From: 73-13 sp035556395
GTDB lineage: Bacteria > Actinomycetota > Actinomycetes > Actinomycetales > Microbacteriaceae
Reading direction: 5' to 3'
NCBI GenBank assembly: GCA_035556395.1
Contig: DATMFB010000044.1
Coordinates: forward strand, 1 to 12,318
Length of the DNA stretch: 12,318 bases
A model generated the notes under the pieces. It had not been told where the DNA came from. It saw only the letters and a program-made list of their open reading frames with translations, and made no database searches. Shown in pieces: positions 1 through 6,195 of this stretch (positions are counted from its first letter, which is position 1; each line of letters opens with the position of its first letter). The position numbers were made by a program, and so were the translations under genes.

Positions 1-674
1 GGTGCGACGAGGGCCGCGAGGCGGTCCTTGGCCTCGGGCGAGGAGAGCACCGACTCGTCGACGTTGAAGACGTAGATGATCGGCTTCGCGGTCATCAGGC
101 CGAGCGGCTTGAGCAGTGCGAGGTCGACGCCAGGCGCGCGCGACAGCGGGACGCCATCGTTGAGGGCGTTCTGCGCTGCGATCGCCGCCTCGAGGATCGC
201 GGGCTCCGTCTTCTTGCCCTTGACCTCCTTCTCGATGCGCGGGATCGCCTTCTCGAGCGTCTGGAGGTCGGCGAGCGCGAGTTCCGTCGTGATGACCTCG
301 AGATCGTCCTCGGGGTTGACCGCGCCCGCGACGTGGATGACGTCGGGGTCGGCGAAGCCGCGGACGACCTGCGCGATCGCGTCGGCCTCGCGGATGTTCG
401 CGAGGAACTGGTTGCCGAGCCCCTCGCCCTCGGAGGCGCCCTTGACGATGCCGGCGATGTCGACGAACGAGACCGTGGCGGGCAGGATGCGCTCGGAGCC
501 GAAGATCCCGGCGAGCGTCTTCAGGCGCGGGTCGGGGAGCTCGACCACACCGACGTTCGGCTCGATCGTCGCGAACGGATAGTTCGCGGCGAGGACGCTT
601 GCGCGGGTCAGCGCGTTGAAGAGCGTCGACTTGCCGACGTTGGGGAGTCCGACGATGCCGATGGTGAGCGCCAC
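1..674 (-). CDS. ychF: Ribosome-binding ATPase YchF (N-terminal 224 residues, cut by window edge)
   Basis: YchF/OLA1-type P-loop ATPase of the Obg-related TRAFAC class. The family binds ribosomes and is linked to translation and stress control; it acts in the cytosol. Translating the minus strand from GTG at 674 gives MALTIGIVGLPNVGKS, with the P-loop at residues 9-16, then an ANYPFATIEPNVGVV stretch typical of YchF, the G3 region FVDIAGIVKGAS (70-81) and a G4 motif NVDE at 204-207. Known biology: NxxE in place of NKxD is why YchF prefers ATP to GTP. The C-terminal TGS domain lies beyond position 1. The GTG start is chosen because the protein begins exactly as family members do, and because a TAGGCT -10 box sits 8 bases upstream with no Shine-Dalgarno, implying a leaderless message. 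Identity is very secure; the start is quite secure. Confidence 0.96.
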   Translation of the reverse strand, partial: MALTIGIVGLPNVGKSTLFNALTRASVLAANYPFATIEPNVGVVELPDPRLKTLAGIFGSERILPATVSFVDIAGIVKGASEGEGLGNQFLANIREADAIAQVVRGFADPDVIHVAGAVNPEDDLEVITTELALADLQTLEKAIPRIEKEVKGKKTEPAILEAAIAAQNALNDGVPLSRAPGVDLALLKPLGLMTAKPIIYVFNVDESVLSSPEAKDRLAALVA

Positions 675-682
675 GGGCAACG

Positions 683-688
683 AGCCTA
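683..688 (-). promoter_or_regulatory. -10 box of leaderless ychF promoter
   Basis: The minus strand reads TAGGCT, followed by 8 bases (CGTTGCCC) and the GTG start of ychF. This fits an actinobacterial TANNNT element with transcription starting at or next to the start codon. No convincing -35 box was found at 16-18 bp. It lies 36 bp from the -10 of the divergent membrane-protein gene, so the two promoters share a short region. Confidence 0.6.
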
Positions 689-724
689 GCCGCCCGGGCC
701 CTGCGCCCCGACCGGCGCCCTCGA

Positions 725-730
725 TAGGCT
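725..730 (+). promoter_or_regulatory. -10 box of leaderless promoter for the 738 gene
   Basis: TAGGCT is followed by 7 bases (GACCGCC) and the GTG at 738. The spacing puts the transcription start at or one base before the GTG, and no Shine-Dalgarno is present. The hexamer is identical to the one used by ychF on the opposite strand. No clear -35 box is visible. Confidence 0.55.
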
Positions 731-737
731 GACCGCC

Positions 738-1184
738 GTGGATGACGCCCCCGCCGCCGCGCCTCGGCGCCCCCTCACCGTGTCGATCGCCGTCGTCGTC
801 ATCATGGTGCTCGCCGGATTCGGCGTCCTCGAGGGCGTCCTCGTCCTCCTGACGCGCTACGAGCCGACGATCGTTGCCGCGGACCTCGTGCTCGCCGTCT
901 CGCTCGTCGGCGCGGCCGGCATTCTGCTCTCGCTCCTGCTCGGCGCTGTCGCCGCCGGCGTGTGGCGCGGCTCACGGGTCGCGCGCATCCTCATCACCGT
1001 GTTCGCCGCACTCGCGCTCGTGCTCGACGTCCTCACGATCTCCAGCGCACCCGGCGACCTGTGGTGGACGGTCCTCGACGCCGCGTTCTACCTGTTCGTC
1101 ATCATCGCGCTGTGGGCGGGGCGGCCGACCATGGCGTTCTTCAGGCGGTCCCCTCGCCCCGGCGCAGCCGCAGCGGCTTCCTGA
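738..1184 (+). CDS. Small four-helix membrane protein, function unknown
   Basis: This gene encodes 148 residues. The short N-terminus is Ala/Pro/Arg-rich (MDDAPAAAPRRP), followed by four hydrophobic segments at roughly residues 14-37, 48-73, 79-98 and 107-127. A basic loop (WRGSRVAR) lies between helices 2 and 3, and the tail is FFRRSPRPGAAAAAS. I recognise no enzymatic motif. Small integral membrane proteins of this pattern are common hypotheticals in actinobacteria. The GTG start is supported by a TAGGCT box 7 bases upstream. The last 44 bp overlap the 3' end of the convergent P-type ATPase gene. The hydrophobic pattern with charged loops argues for a real protein rather than a GC-rich shadow frame. 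Function is not assignable. Confidence 0.8.
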   Translation: MDDAPAAAPRRPLTVSIAVVVIMVLAGFGVLEGVLVLLTRYEPTIVAADLVLAVSLVGAAGILLSLLLGAVAAGVWRGSRVARILITVFAALALVLDVLTISSAPGDLWWTVLDAAFYLFVIIALWAGRPTMAFFRRSPRPGAAAAAS

Positions 1185-3591
1185 ACCAGGCGCGGCCGAT
1201 GAGCCGCCGGTGCGCGAGCCGCACCAGCTCGATCAGGCCGATGCCGATCGCGCAGATGAGCGCGACGAGCAGCGCGCCGTCCGGGCCCGGGTCGACGAAC
1301 TCGAGGAACCCGCCGGCGAACGGGATCGTGAAGACGAGGACGAGCCCGATCATCATCGCGCCGATGACCGCGCCCTTGACGAGCCCGATCGGACGCGAGA
1401 GCACCCCGAGGATCCACAGGCCGAGGATCGCGAGCACGAGCGTCGCACCGGTGCGCAGCGGCTTCGTCTCGATGCCGAGGGAGGTCGCGGCGGCGGCGAA
1501 CGCGAGGAGCGCCACGGCGACGATCGCGCCGGTCGGCAGCGCGAACGCGAGCGAGCGACGCAGGAAGCCGGGCGTGTAACGGGGCGTGTTCGGCAGCAGG
1601 GCAAGGAAGAACGCCGGGATGCCGATCGTCAGCCCGTCGATGATCGACATCTGCCGCGGCAGGAACGGGAAGACCATGAGCGCCGCGCCGAACAGCACGG
1701 CGAGCAGCACCGCGTACGAGGTCTTCGTGAGGAACAGCATCGACACGCGCTCGATGTTCGCGATGACCTGGCGGCCCTCCGCGACGACGCCCGGCAGGTG
1801 GGAGAAGCGGCCGTCGAGGAGCACGAGCCGCGCGACCGCCTTCGTCGCGGGCGATCCGGATTCCATCGCGATGCCGATGTCGGCCTGCTTGATCGCGAGC
1901 GCGTCGTTGACGCCGTCACCGGTCATCGCGACGGTGCGCCCCTTTGATTGGAGCGCGACGACGATCGCCTTCTTCTGCTGCGGCGTGACCCTGCCGAACA
2001 CGATCTCGCGCTCGAGCACCTCGGCGATCCCGGCCGAGTCCTCCGGGAGGTCGCGCGCATCGAAGCCCTCGCCCGCGGGCAGGCCGAGCCGCCGCGCGAT
2101 CGCCGCGACCGTGCGCGGACTGTCGCCGGAGATGATGCGCACGTCGACGCCCTGCTCGGCGAAGTAGCCGAGCGTCTCGGCCGCGTCGGGGCGGATCTGC
2201 TCCGCGAAGGTGAGCAGCGCGACGGGCTCGAGCCCCTCGGGCAGCAGTTCCGCCTCGGCGGCCTCCTCGTCGAACGCGGCCGCGACGCTCGCGAGGACGA
2301 GCGTGCGCCGACCCGTGTCGGCGAACGACGCGACCCGCTCCATGAGCGCCCCGTGCCCCGCGGGGAAGACCATCTCCGGCGCACCGAGGACCCACGATCC
2401 GGCCGGGCCGCTCGAGAACGCGACGGCGCTCCATTTCCGCGCGGAGGAGAACGCGATCCGCGCGACCGGGCGGGCAACCGGCGCCTCACCGAAGCGGCCG
2501 GCGAGCGAGCGCGACGTCGCGTTCGCGTCGGCCTGATCGCCCCACCAGGCGAGCGCCGCGTGCCACGGGAGTGCCGCGCCCTTGGTCGGCTCCGCATCGT
2601 CGAACGGGTGCGCCCCGTCGAAGGCGATGTCCCCCTCGGTCAGCGTCCCCGTCTTGTCGAGGCAGATGATGTCGACCCGGGCGAGGCCCTCGACGGCGGG
2701 CAGCTCGTTGACGAGCACCTTGCGCGTGGACAGCTTCACAGCCCCGACGGCGAACGCGAGGCTCGTCATGAGCACGAGACCGAGCGGGATCATCGCGATG
2801 ACCGCGGCGATCGTGCTCACCGCGGCATCGCGCCACGCGCCGGACTCGATCGCCTCGGCCCAGCCGCCGAGCGCGATCATCTGCGCGTTGAGCACGAGCA
2901 GGCTGATCGGCCCGACGAGCCAGGTGATCCACAGCAGCACGCGGTCGAGCGAGGCGCGCAGCTCGCTCGCCATGAGCGAGAAGCGCTTCGCCTCGTCGGC
3001 GAACCGGTTGGCGAACGAGTCCGCGCCGACGCGGGTCGTGCGCGCGAGGCCCTCTCCCCCGACGACGATCGATCCGGACAGGACCTCGGCGCCGGCGCTC
3101 TTGTCGATCGCGTCCGACTCGCCGGTCAGCATCGACTCGTCGAGCTGCAGTCCGCGCGAGGCGACGACGACGGCGTCCGCGGGCACCTGATCGCCGGCGC
3201 GCAGCACGAGGAGGTCGTCGAGCACGACCTCGCGCGGCGCGATCTCGACGTCGGCCCCGTCGCGGCGCACCCGGGCGAGCGGCGCGCTCAGCAGCGCGAG
3301 CCGGTCGAGCGAGCGCTTCGCCCGGAACTCCTGGACGGAGCCGATGATCGAGTTCGCGACGGCGCTGAAGCCGAAGAGCGCGTCCTGCCAGCGGCCGAGC
3401 ACGAAGAGCACGAGGAAGCAGCCGACGACGATCGCGTTGAAGAGGGTGAAGACATTCGCCCGGATGATGTTCCAGGCGCTGCGACTGGACGCCTGGTCGA
3501 AGGCGTTGATCCCGCCGTCGGCGACGCGCTCGGCGACCTCGGCGGCGGTCAGGCCGGACGGTTCGGTGGTGCGGGTGGACGTCGCTGACAT
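1141..3591 (-). CDS. CtpE-like cation-transporting P-type ATPase
   Basis: An 816-residue P-type ATPase with every catalytic motif present. The actuator loop has LTGES at 155-159, the phosphorylation site is DKTGTLTEG at 312-320, the nucleotide-binding domain has KWSAV at 386-390, and the hinge is MTGDGVNDA at 556-564. About ten membrane helices are expected: two near residues 45-88, two near 218-285 and six from 616 onward. Segments such as ELPAVEGLARVD and LTIGIPAFFLALLPN resemble mycobacterial CtpE, described as a calcium uptake pump, so calcium is the best substrate guess. No heavy-metal-binding N-domain or CPC motif is present. The membrane helix 4 motif is IPLGLVLMTS, with Leu270 where I expect Glu (PEGL). 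ATG at 3591 has no Shine-Dalgarno and abuts a hairpin. The 3' end overlaps the convergent gene by 44 bp. It is separated from the upstream permease gene by 66 bp. Confidence 0.9.
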   Translation of the reverse strand: MSATSTRTTEPSGLTAAEVAERVADGGINAFDQASSRSAWNIIRANVFTLFNAIVVGCFLVLFVLGRWQDALFGFSAVANSIIGSVQEFRAKRSLDRLALLSAPLARVRRDGADVEIAPREVVLDDLLVLRAGDQVPADAVVVASRGLQLDESMLTGESDAIDKSAGAEVLSGSIVVGGEGLARTTRVGADSFANRFADEAKRFSLMASELRASLDRVLLWITWLVGPISLLVLNAQMIALGGWAEAIESGAWRDAAVSTIAAVIAMIPLGLVLMTSLAFAVGAVKLSTRKVLVNELPAVEGLARVDIICLDKTGTLTEGDIAFDGAHPFDDAEPTKGAALPWHAALAWWGDQADANATSRSLAGRFGEAPVARPVARIAFSSARKWSAVAFSSGPAGSWVLGAPEMVFPAGHGALMERVASFADTGRRTLVLASVAAAFDEEAAEAELLPEGLEPVALLTFAEQIRPDAAETLGYFAEQGVDVRIISGDSPRTVAAIARRLGLPAGEGFDARDLPEDSAGIAEVLEREIVFGRVTPQQKKAIVVALQSKGRTVAMTGDGVNDALAIKQADIGIAMESGSPATKAVARLVLLDGRFSHLPGVVAEGRQVIANIERVSMLFLTKTSYAVLLAVLFGAALMVFPFLPRQMSIIDGLTIGIPAFFLALLPNTPRYTPGFLRRSLAFALPTGAIVAVALLAFAAAATSLGIETKPLRTGATLVLAILGLWILGVLSRPIGLVKGAVIGAMMIGLVLVFTIPFAGGFLEFVDPGPDGALLVALICAIGIGLIELVRLAHRRLIGRAWFRKPLRLRRGEGTA

Positions 3592-3592
3592 A

Positions 3593-3638
3593 GTGGGATC
3601 TCGAGTCGTCGGATGAGGCGCCGGCGCTCGAGCCCCAC
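3593..3638 (-). promoter_or_regulatory. Long inverted repeat (hairpin) abutting the P-type ATPase start codon
   Basis: The arms are 3593-3605 and 3627-3638. GTGGG pairs with CCCAC and CTCGAG pairs with CTCGAG, giving 11 base pairs interrupted by a 2x1 internal loop, around a 21-base loop that contains a further self-complementary GGCGCC-type stretch. In minus-strand RNA the 3' arm ends one base before the ATG at 3591. A TATCAT -10 candidate (minus strand, 3648-3643) lies just upstream and would place the whole hairpin in the 5' leader. It could be a translation-control element, an operator, or a U-less terminator for the upstream ABC operon; the sequence alone does not decide. Confidence 0.45.
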
Positions 3639-3657
3639 GAGCATGATAGGCAACGCG

Positions 3658-4491
3658 TCAGGCGACGTCGCGGCGCCAGGTGGTCGTGCGCGCGACGACG
3701 AGCAGCAGGGCCGCGATGCCCGCGAGCACGAGCCCGCCCTCCCACCAGGACAGCGCCGCGGAGTGCATCGCCGCCGCCTCGGGGTCGAGCGCACCGAGGG
3801 AGCCGAACAGCCCGGATCCGACGAGCGCGTCGCTCGCCGCACCGGGGAGGAACTTGCCGACCTCCGCGCTCCACGCCCAGATGGCGCCGACGACCCGGAG
3901 GATCGGCTCGATGAACTGGGTGAAGACGAGGATCACCACGATGGCGACCACCTGGTTCGCGACGAGCGCGCCGAGGCCGACCCCGATGAGCCCCCACAGC
4001 GCCATCGCGAGCAGCGCCCGGAGGCACAGGGCCCAGGTCTCGGCGCTCCCGAGCAGCGGATCGCCGCCGCTGACGGCGAGGACGACCCCACCGAGGCCGA
4101 CGGAGCCGAGCAGGCCGACGACTCCGAAGAGCGCGCCGAACGCGGCCGCGGCGATCGCCTTGCCGGTGAGCACCACCCCCCGCCGCGGCTCGGCGAGCAG
4201 GGTCGGCGTCAGCGTGCCCGTCCGATACTCGGACGTCACGATGAGGGCGCCGAGCAGCACCGGGACGACGTATCCGACCGAGGTCGCGGTCGCGTAGACG
4301 AGATCGGCGACGGCGCGCGCGGGCAGATCGGTGCCGCCGCCGAGGACCTTGCCGAGGTCTCCGAGGAAGAGGGCGAGGAATCCCGCGACGAACGCCGTGT
4401 AGCCGAACAGGACGAGGGCGAGGATCCACCAGATGCGCGTGCTGAGGACGCGGAGGAGCTCCGCGGCGACCGACCGCCCGATCGCGTTCAT
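3658..4491 (-). CDS. ABC-2 type transporter permease
   Basis: A 277-residue membrane protein with about six transmembrane segments, at roughly residues 19-43, 68-86, 110-141, 155-177, 181-203 and 249-268. The SEYRTGTL motif at 87-94 after the second helix is typical of ABC-2 exporter permeases such as the bacitracin/Na+-efflux-like group. The protein is the membrane half of an exporter powered by the adjacent ATPase. ATG at 4491 overlaps the TGA of that gene (ATGA at 4491-4488), so translation is probably coupled. The substrate cannot be told; drugs, peptides and ions are all handled by related systems. Family assignment is confident, cargo unknown. Confidence 0.88.
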   Translation of the reverse strand: MNAIGRSVAAELLRVLSTRIWWILALVLFGYTAFVAGFLALFLGDLGKVLGGGTDLPARAVADLVYATATSVGYVVPVLLGALIVTSEYRTGTLTPTLLAEPRRGVVLTGKAIAAAAFGALFGVVGLLGSVGLGGVVLAVSGGDPLLGSAETWALCLRALLAMALWGLIGVGLGALVANQVVAIVVILVFTQFIEPILRVVGAIWAWSAEVGKFLPGAASDALVGSGLFGSLGALDPEAAAMHSAALSWWEGGLVLAGIAALLLVVARTTTWRRDVA

Positions 4492-5375
4492 GATTCCGCC
4501 CCGCGGATGAGCTCGAGAAACCCGCCTTCGAGTCCCTGTGTCTCAGCGGCGAGGTGCGTGAGGGCGATGCCGGCGGCGAACGCGATCCGCCCGGCTTCGG
4601 CGGCATCGATACCCTCGACGAGCAGGGCCCCGTCGTCGGTCTCGCCGACGACGTGCGATGCGAGGGCCGCAGCGAGCGCGGCACGCGGCTCGGCGTCGAC
4701 GACGACACGCGGCCGCGACGCGACCAGCCCGCCGATCGGACCCTGATAGACGCTTCGCCCGCGGTCGATGACGACGAGGTCGTCGACCACCTGCTCGACC
4801 TCGGAGAGCACGTGCGAGGAGATGAGCACGGTCCGCCCTTCGGCGGCGAGCACGCGCAGCAGCGATCGGACCCAGCGGATGCCCTCGGGATCGAGGCCGT
4901 TGATCGGCTCGTCGAGGACCAGCACGCCCGGATCGCCGAGGAGCGCCGAGGCGAGGCCGAGGCGCTGGCGCATGCCGAGCGAGTAGCCGCCGACCCGCCG
5001 ATCGGCCGCTCCGGCGAGCCCGACCTGCTCGAGGACGACGCCGACGCGCCCGCGCGACACGCCACCACCGGTCGCCTGCACCCGGAGGTGATCGCGCGCG
5101 GTGCGCCCCGGATGGAAGCTCGTCGCCTCGAGCGAGGCGCCGACCTCGCTCAGCGGGCGGACGAGGCTCCGATAGCGCTGCCCGCCGATGTTCGCGCGTC
5201 CCGATGACGCACCGACGAGGCCCAGGATGATGCGCAGCGTGGTCGTCTTGCCCGCGCCGTTCGGTCCGAGGAATCCGGTGACCCGACCGGGCCGCACCGT
5301 GAAGCTCAAGTCGTCCACGGCGAGCACCTCGCGGTAGCGCTTGGTGAGGCGGTCCACCTCGATCGCCTGCGTCAT
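4488..5375 (-). CDS. ABC transporter ATP-binding protein (exporter type)
   Basis: A 295-residue nucleotide-binding subunit. Walker A is GPNGAGKTT at 37-45, the signature is YSLGMRQR at 131-138 (LSGGQ replaced by SLGMR, normal for this BcrA/NatA-like group), Walker B is VLVLDEPINGLDPEG at 151-165 with Asp155-Glu156, and the switch histidine is His188 in ISSHVLSE. Residues after about 225 form the C-terminal extension common in drug-exporter ATPases. It hydrolyses ATP at the inner face of the membrane to drive the permease encoded immediately downstream, with a 4-base overlap. ATG at 5375 is chosen because the protein then starts in the usual way before the first beta strand (IEVDRLTKRY), and because a promoter fits leaderless initiation at that ATG. 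Confidence 0.93.
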   Translation of the reverse strand: MTQAIEVDRLTKRYREVLAVDDLSFTVRPGRVTGFLGPNGAGKTTTLRIILGLVGASSGRANIGGQRYRSLVRPLSEVGASLEATSFHPGRTARDHLRVQATGGGVSRGRVGVVLEQVGLAGAADRRVGGYSLGMRQRLGLASALLGDPGVLVLDEPINGLDPEGIRWVRSLLRVLAAEGRTVLISSHVLSEVEQVVDDLVVIDRGRSVYQGPIGGLVASRPRVVVDAEPRAALAAALASHVVGETDDGALLVEGIDAAEAGRIAFAAGIALTHLAAETQGLEGGFLELIRGAES

Positions 5376-5381
5376 GTTCTA

Positions 5382-5396
5382 TTTCTACTAGAGAAA
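5382..5396. promoter_or_regulatory. Palindrome over the ABC operon -10 box, possible operator
   Basis: TTTCT-ACTAG-AGAAA is a perfect 5-bp inverted repeat with a 5-base centre, in an AT-rich patch unusual for this window. It covers the proposed -10 hexamer of the exporter operon, where a dimeric repressor would block transcription. GntR/YtrA-, TetR- or PadR-type regulators often control exporters of this kind, but no regulator gene lies within the window. The operator role is inferred. Confidence 0.35.
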
Positions 5397-5410
5397 GCAA
5401 ACTCGAGCAA
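5382..5410 (-). promoter_or_regulatory. Candidate leaderless promoter of the ABC exporter operon
   Basis: On the minus strand, TTGCTC (5410-5405) is followed by 17 bp and TAGAAA (5387-5382), then 6 bases to the ATG at 5375. The spacing is ideal for transcription starting on the A of the ATG. The -10 ends in A rather than the preferred T, which lowers certainty. No Shine-Dalgarno is visible before the ATG. Confidence 0.45.
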
Positions 5411-5473
5411 TCACCGTCAGGACGTCACATCGCGGGGACCCGGCGCGCCATCCCGGAGATGTCGGGGGTCGGC

Positions 5474-5479
5474 AGGAGG
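5474..5479 (+). promoter_or_regulatory. Ribosome binding site of the exonuclease gene
   Basis: A perfect AGGAGG lies 8 bases before the GTG at 5488. It decides the start codon and sets this gene apart from the leaderless genes nearby. I could not place a convincing -10/-35 pair in the 112 bp between this gene and the divergent ABC operon. Confidence 0.7.
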
Positions 5480-5487
5480 CTGGGCTC

Positions 5488-6078
5488 GTGCTCGACCTCA
5501 GTGCTCTCGACTTCACGGCGATCGACTTCGAGACCGCGAACCCGTCGGCGGCGAGCGCGTGCTCGGTCGGGCTCGCGAAGGTGCGGGGCGGCAAGGTCGT
5601 CGACCGCGAGGGCTGGCTCATCCTGCCGCCGGCGGGCCATGACCACTTCACGGAGTGGAACACGCGCATCCACGGGCTGCGCGCGGCGGACTGCGCGGAC
5701 GCGCCGCGCTGGATCGACCAGCTCCCCCGGCTGCTGGAGTACATCGAGGGCGACGCGCTGACCGCCCACAACGCGGGCTTCGACATGGGCGTCATCAAGT
5801 CGGCGTGCGAGGCGTCCAGGACCGCCATCCCGGAGTTCGACTACCTGTGCTCGCTCCAGGTCGCACGCAAGACCTACGAGCTCGAGTCCTATCGCCTGCC
5901 GAAGGCGGCGGCGGCGGCGGGCTTCGACGACTTCCCCCACCACGACGCGCTCGCCGATGCCGAGGCCTGCGCCTGGATCATCATCGACGCGGCCAAGCGG
6001 CACGGCGCCGCGACCCTCCCCGAGCTCGGGGCGCTCGCGGGGGCGCGCCTCTCGCACCTCGCCCCCGTCGCGGCGTAG
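5488..6078 (+). CDS. DnaQ-like DEDDh 3'-5' exonuclease
   Basis: A 196-residue exonuclease domain with all five DEDDh catalytic residues. Asp13 and Glu15 are in AIDFET (Exo I), Asp98 is in HNAGFD (Exo II), and His151 and Asp156 are in HHDALADA (Exo III). This is the fold of the DNA polymerase III epsilon proofreading subunit. A stand-alone single-domain copy such as this is more likely a repair or processing nuclease than the replicative proofreader, but that is inference. The FTEWNTRIHGL segment is common in actinobacterial members. No BRCT, helicase or GIY-YIG domain is attached. The GTG start is set by an AGGAGG 8 bases upstream. It is followed by two copies of an intergenic repeat and by rmuC, another nuclease-type gene. 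Confidence 0.9.
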   Translation: MLDLSALDFTAIDFETANPSAASACSVGLAKVRGGKVVDREGWLILPPAGHDHFTEWNTRIHGLRAADCADAPRWIDQLPRLLEYIEGDALTAHNAGFDMGVIKSACEASRTAIPEFDYLCSLQVARKTYELESYRLPKAAAAAGFDDFPHHDALADAEACAWIIIDAAKRHGAATLPELGALAGARLSHLAPVAA

Positions 6079-6088
6079 GCACTCCCGC

Positions 6089-6118
6089 GGGTCGAGTAGC
6101 CGCGCAGCGGCGTATCGA
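6089..6118. repeat. 30-bp palindromic interspersed repeat, copy 1
   Basis: The unit begins GGGTCGAGTAGCC and ends GCGGCGTATCGA. Its core GCCGC-GCA-GCGGC can form a 5-bp stem with a 3-base loop, and the outer TCGA ends also pair. It is identical over all 30 bp to the copy 41 bp downstream. After the unit, this copy continues with AATAGGACCCC and so diverges from copy 2. Confidence 0.85.
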
Positions 6119-6129
6119 ATAGGACCCCT

Positions 6130-6159
6130 GGGTCGAGTAGCCGCGCAGCGGCGTATCGA
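6130..6159. repeat. 30-bp palindromic interspersed repeat, copy 2
   Basis: This is an exact copy of 6089-6118 in the same orientation. It continues with GACCG, so the longer unit reads GGGTCGAGTA...TATCGAGACC with complementary ends (GGTC and GACC). I recall near-identical elements scattered between genes in Micrococcales genomes, so this is probably a REP/MITE-like family. No coding capacity is present. Confidence 0.85.
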
Positions 6160-6173
6160 GACCGCGATGTCCG

Positions 6174-6188
6174 GGGTCCATGCGACCC
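6174..6188 (+). other. Short inverted repeat just before rmuC
   Basis: GGGTC-CATGC-GACCC is a 5-bp stem with a 5-base loop, ending 7 bases before the rmuC ATG. The last part, GACCCT (6184-6189), is 6 bases from the ATG and could act as a weak NANNNT -10 for leaderless transcription. No Shine-Dalgarno precedes the ATG. The feature could equally be a remnant of the neighbouring repeat family, whose ends are also GGGTC/GACCC. Confidence 0.3.
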
Positions 6189-6195
6189 TGTCGGC

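Noticed and set aside
874..1947. Plus-strand frame of 357 codons with RDRED-like charged repeats
   Set aside because: The composition is that of a shadow frame, and it covers the real 738 membrane gene and the 3' end of the P-type ATPase.
1948..3588. Long open frame (546 codons) antisense to the P-type ATPase
   Set aside because: Its product is a low-complexity Arg/Asp/Glu/Ala-rich string, as expected opposite a GC-rich gene, while the minus strand has a complete motif-rich P-type ATPase.
2486..5068. 860-codon minus-strand frame running through both the ATPase and ABC genes
   Set aside because: It is an alternative frame of three recognisable genes, rich in Arg and Ala with no domains. Its length reflects the lack of stop codons at high GC.
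6089..6159. Possible CRISPR array
   Set aside because: There are only two repeats with an 11-bp spacer, the units are palindromic, and no cas genes are nearby. It fits an interspersed repeat family instead.
6184..6189. GACCCT as a firm -10 box for rmuC
   Set aside because: The spacing is right but the first base is wrong for TANNNT, and it is part of a small hairpin. The evidence is too weak for a separate promoter call.
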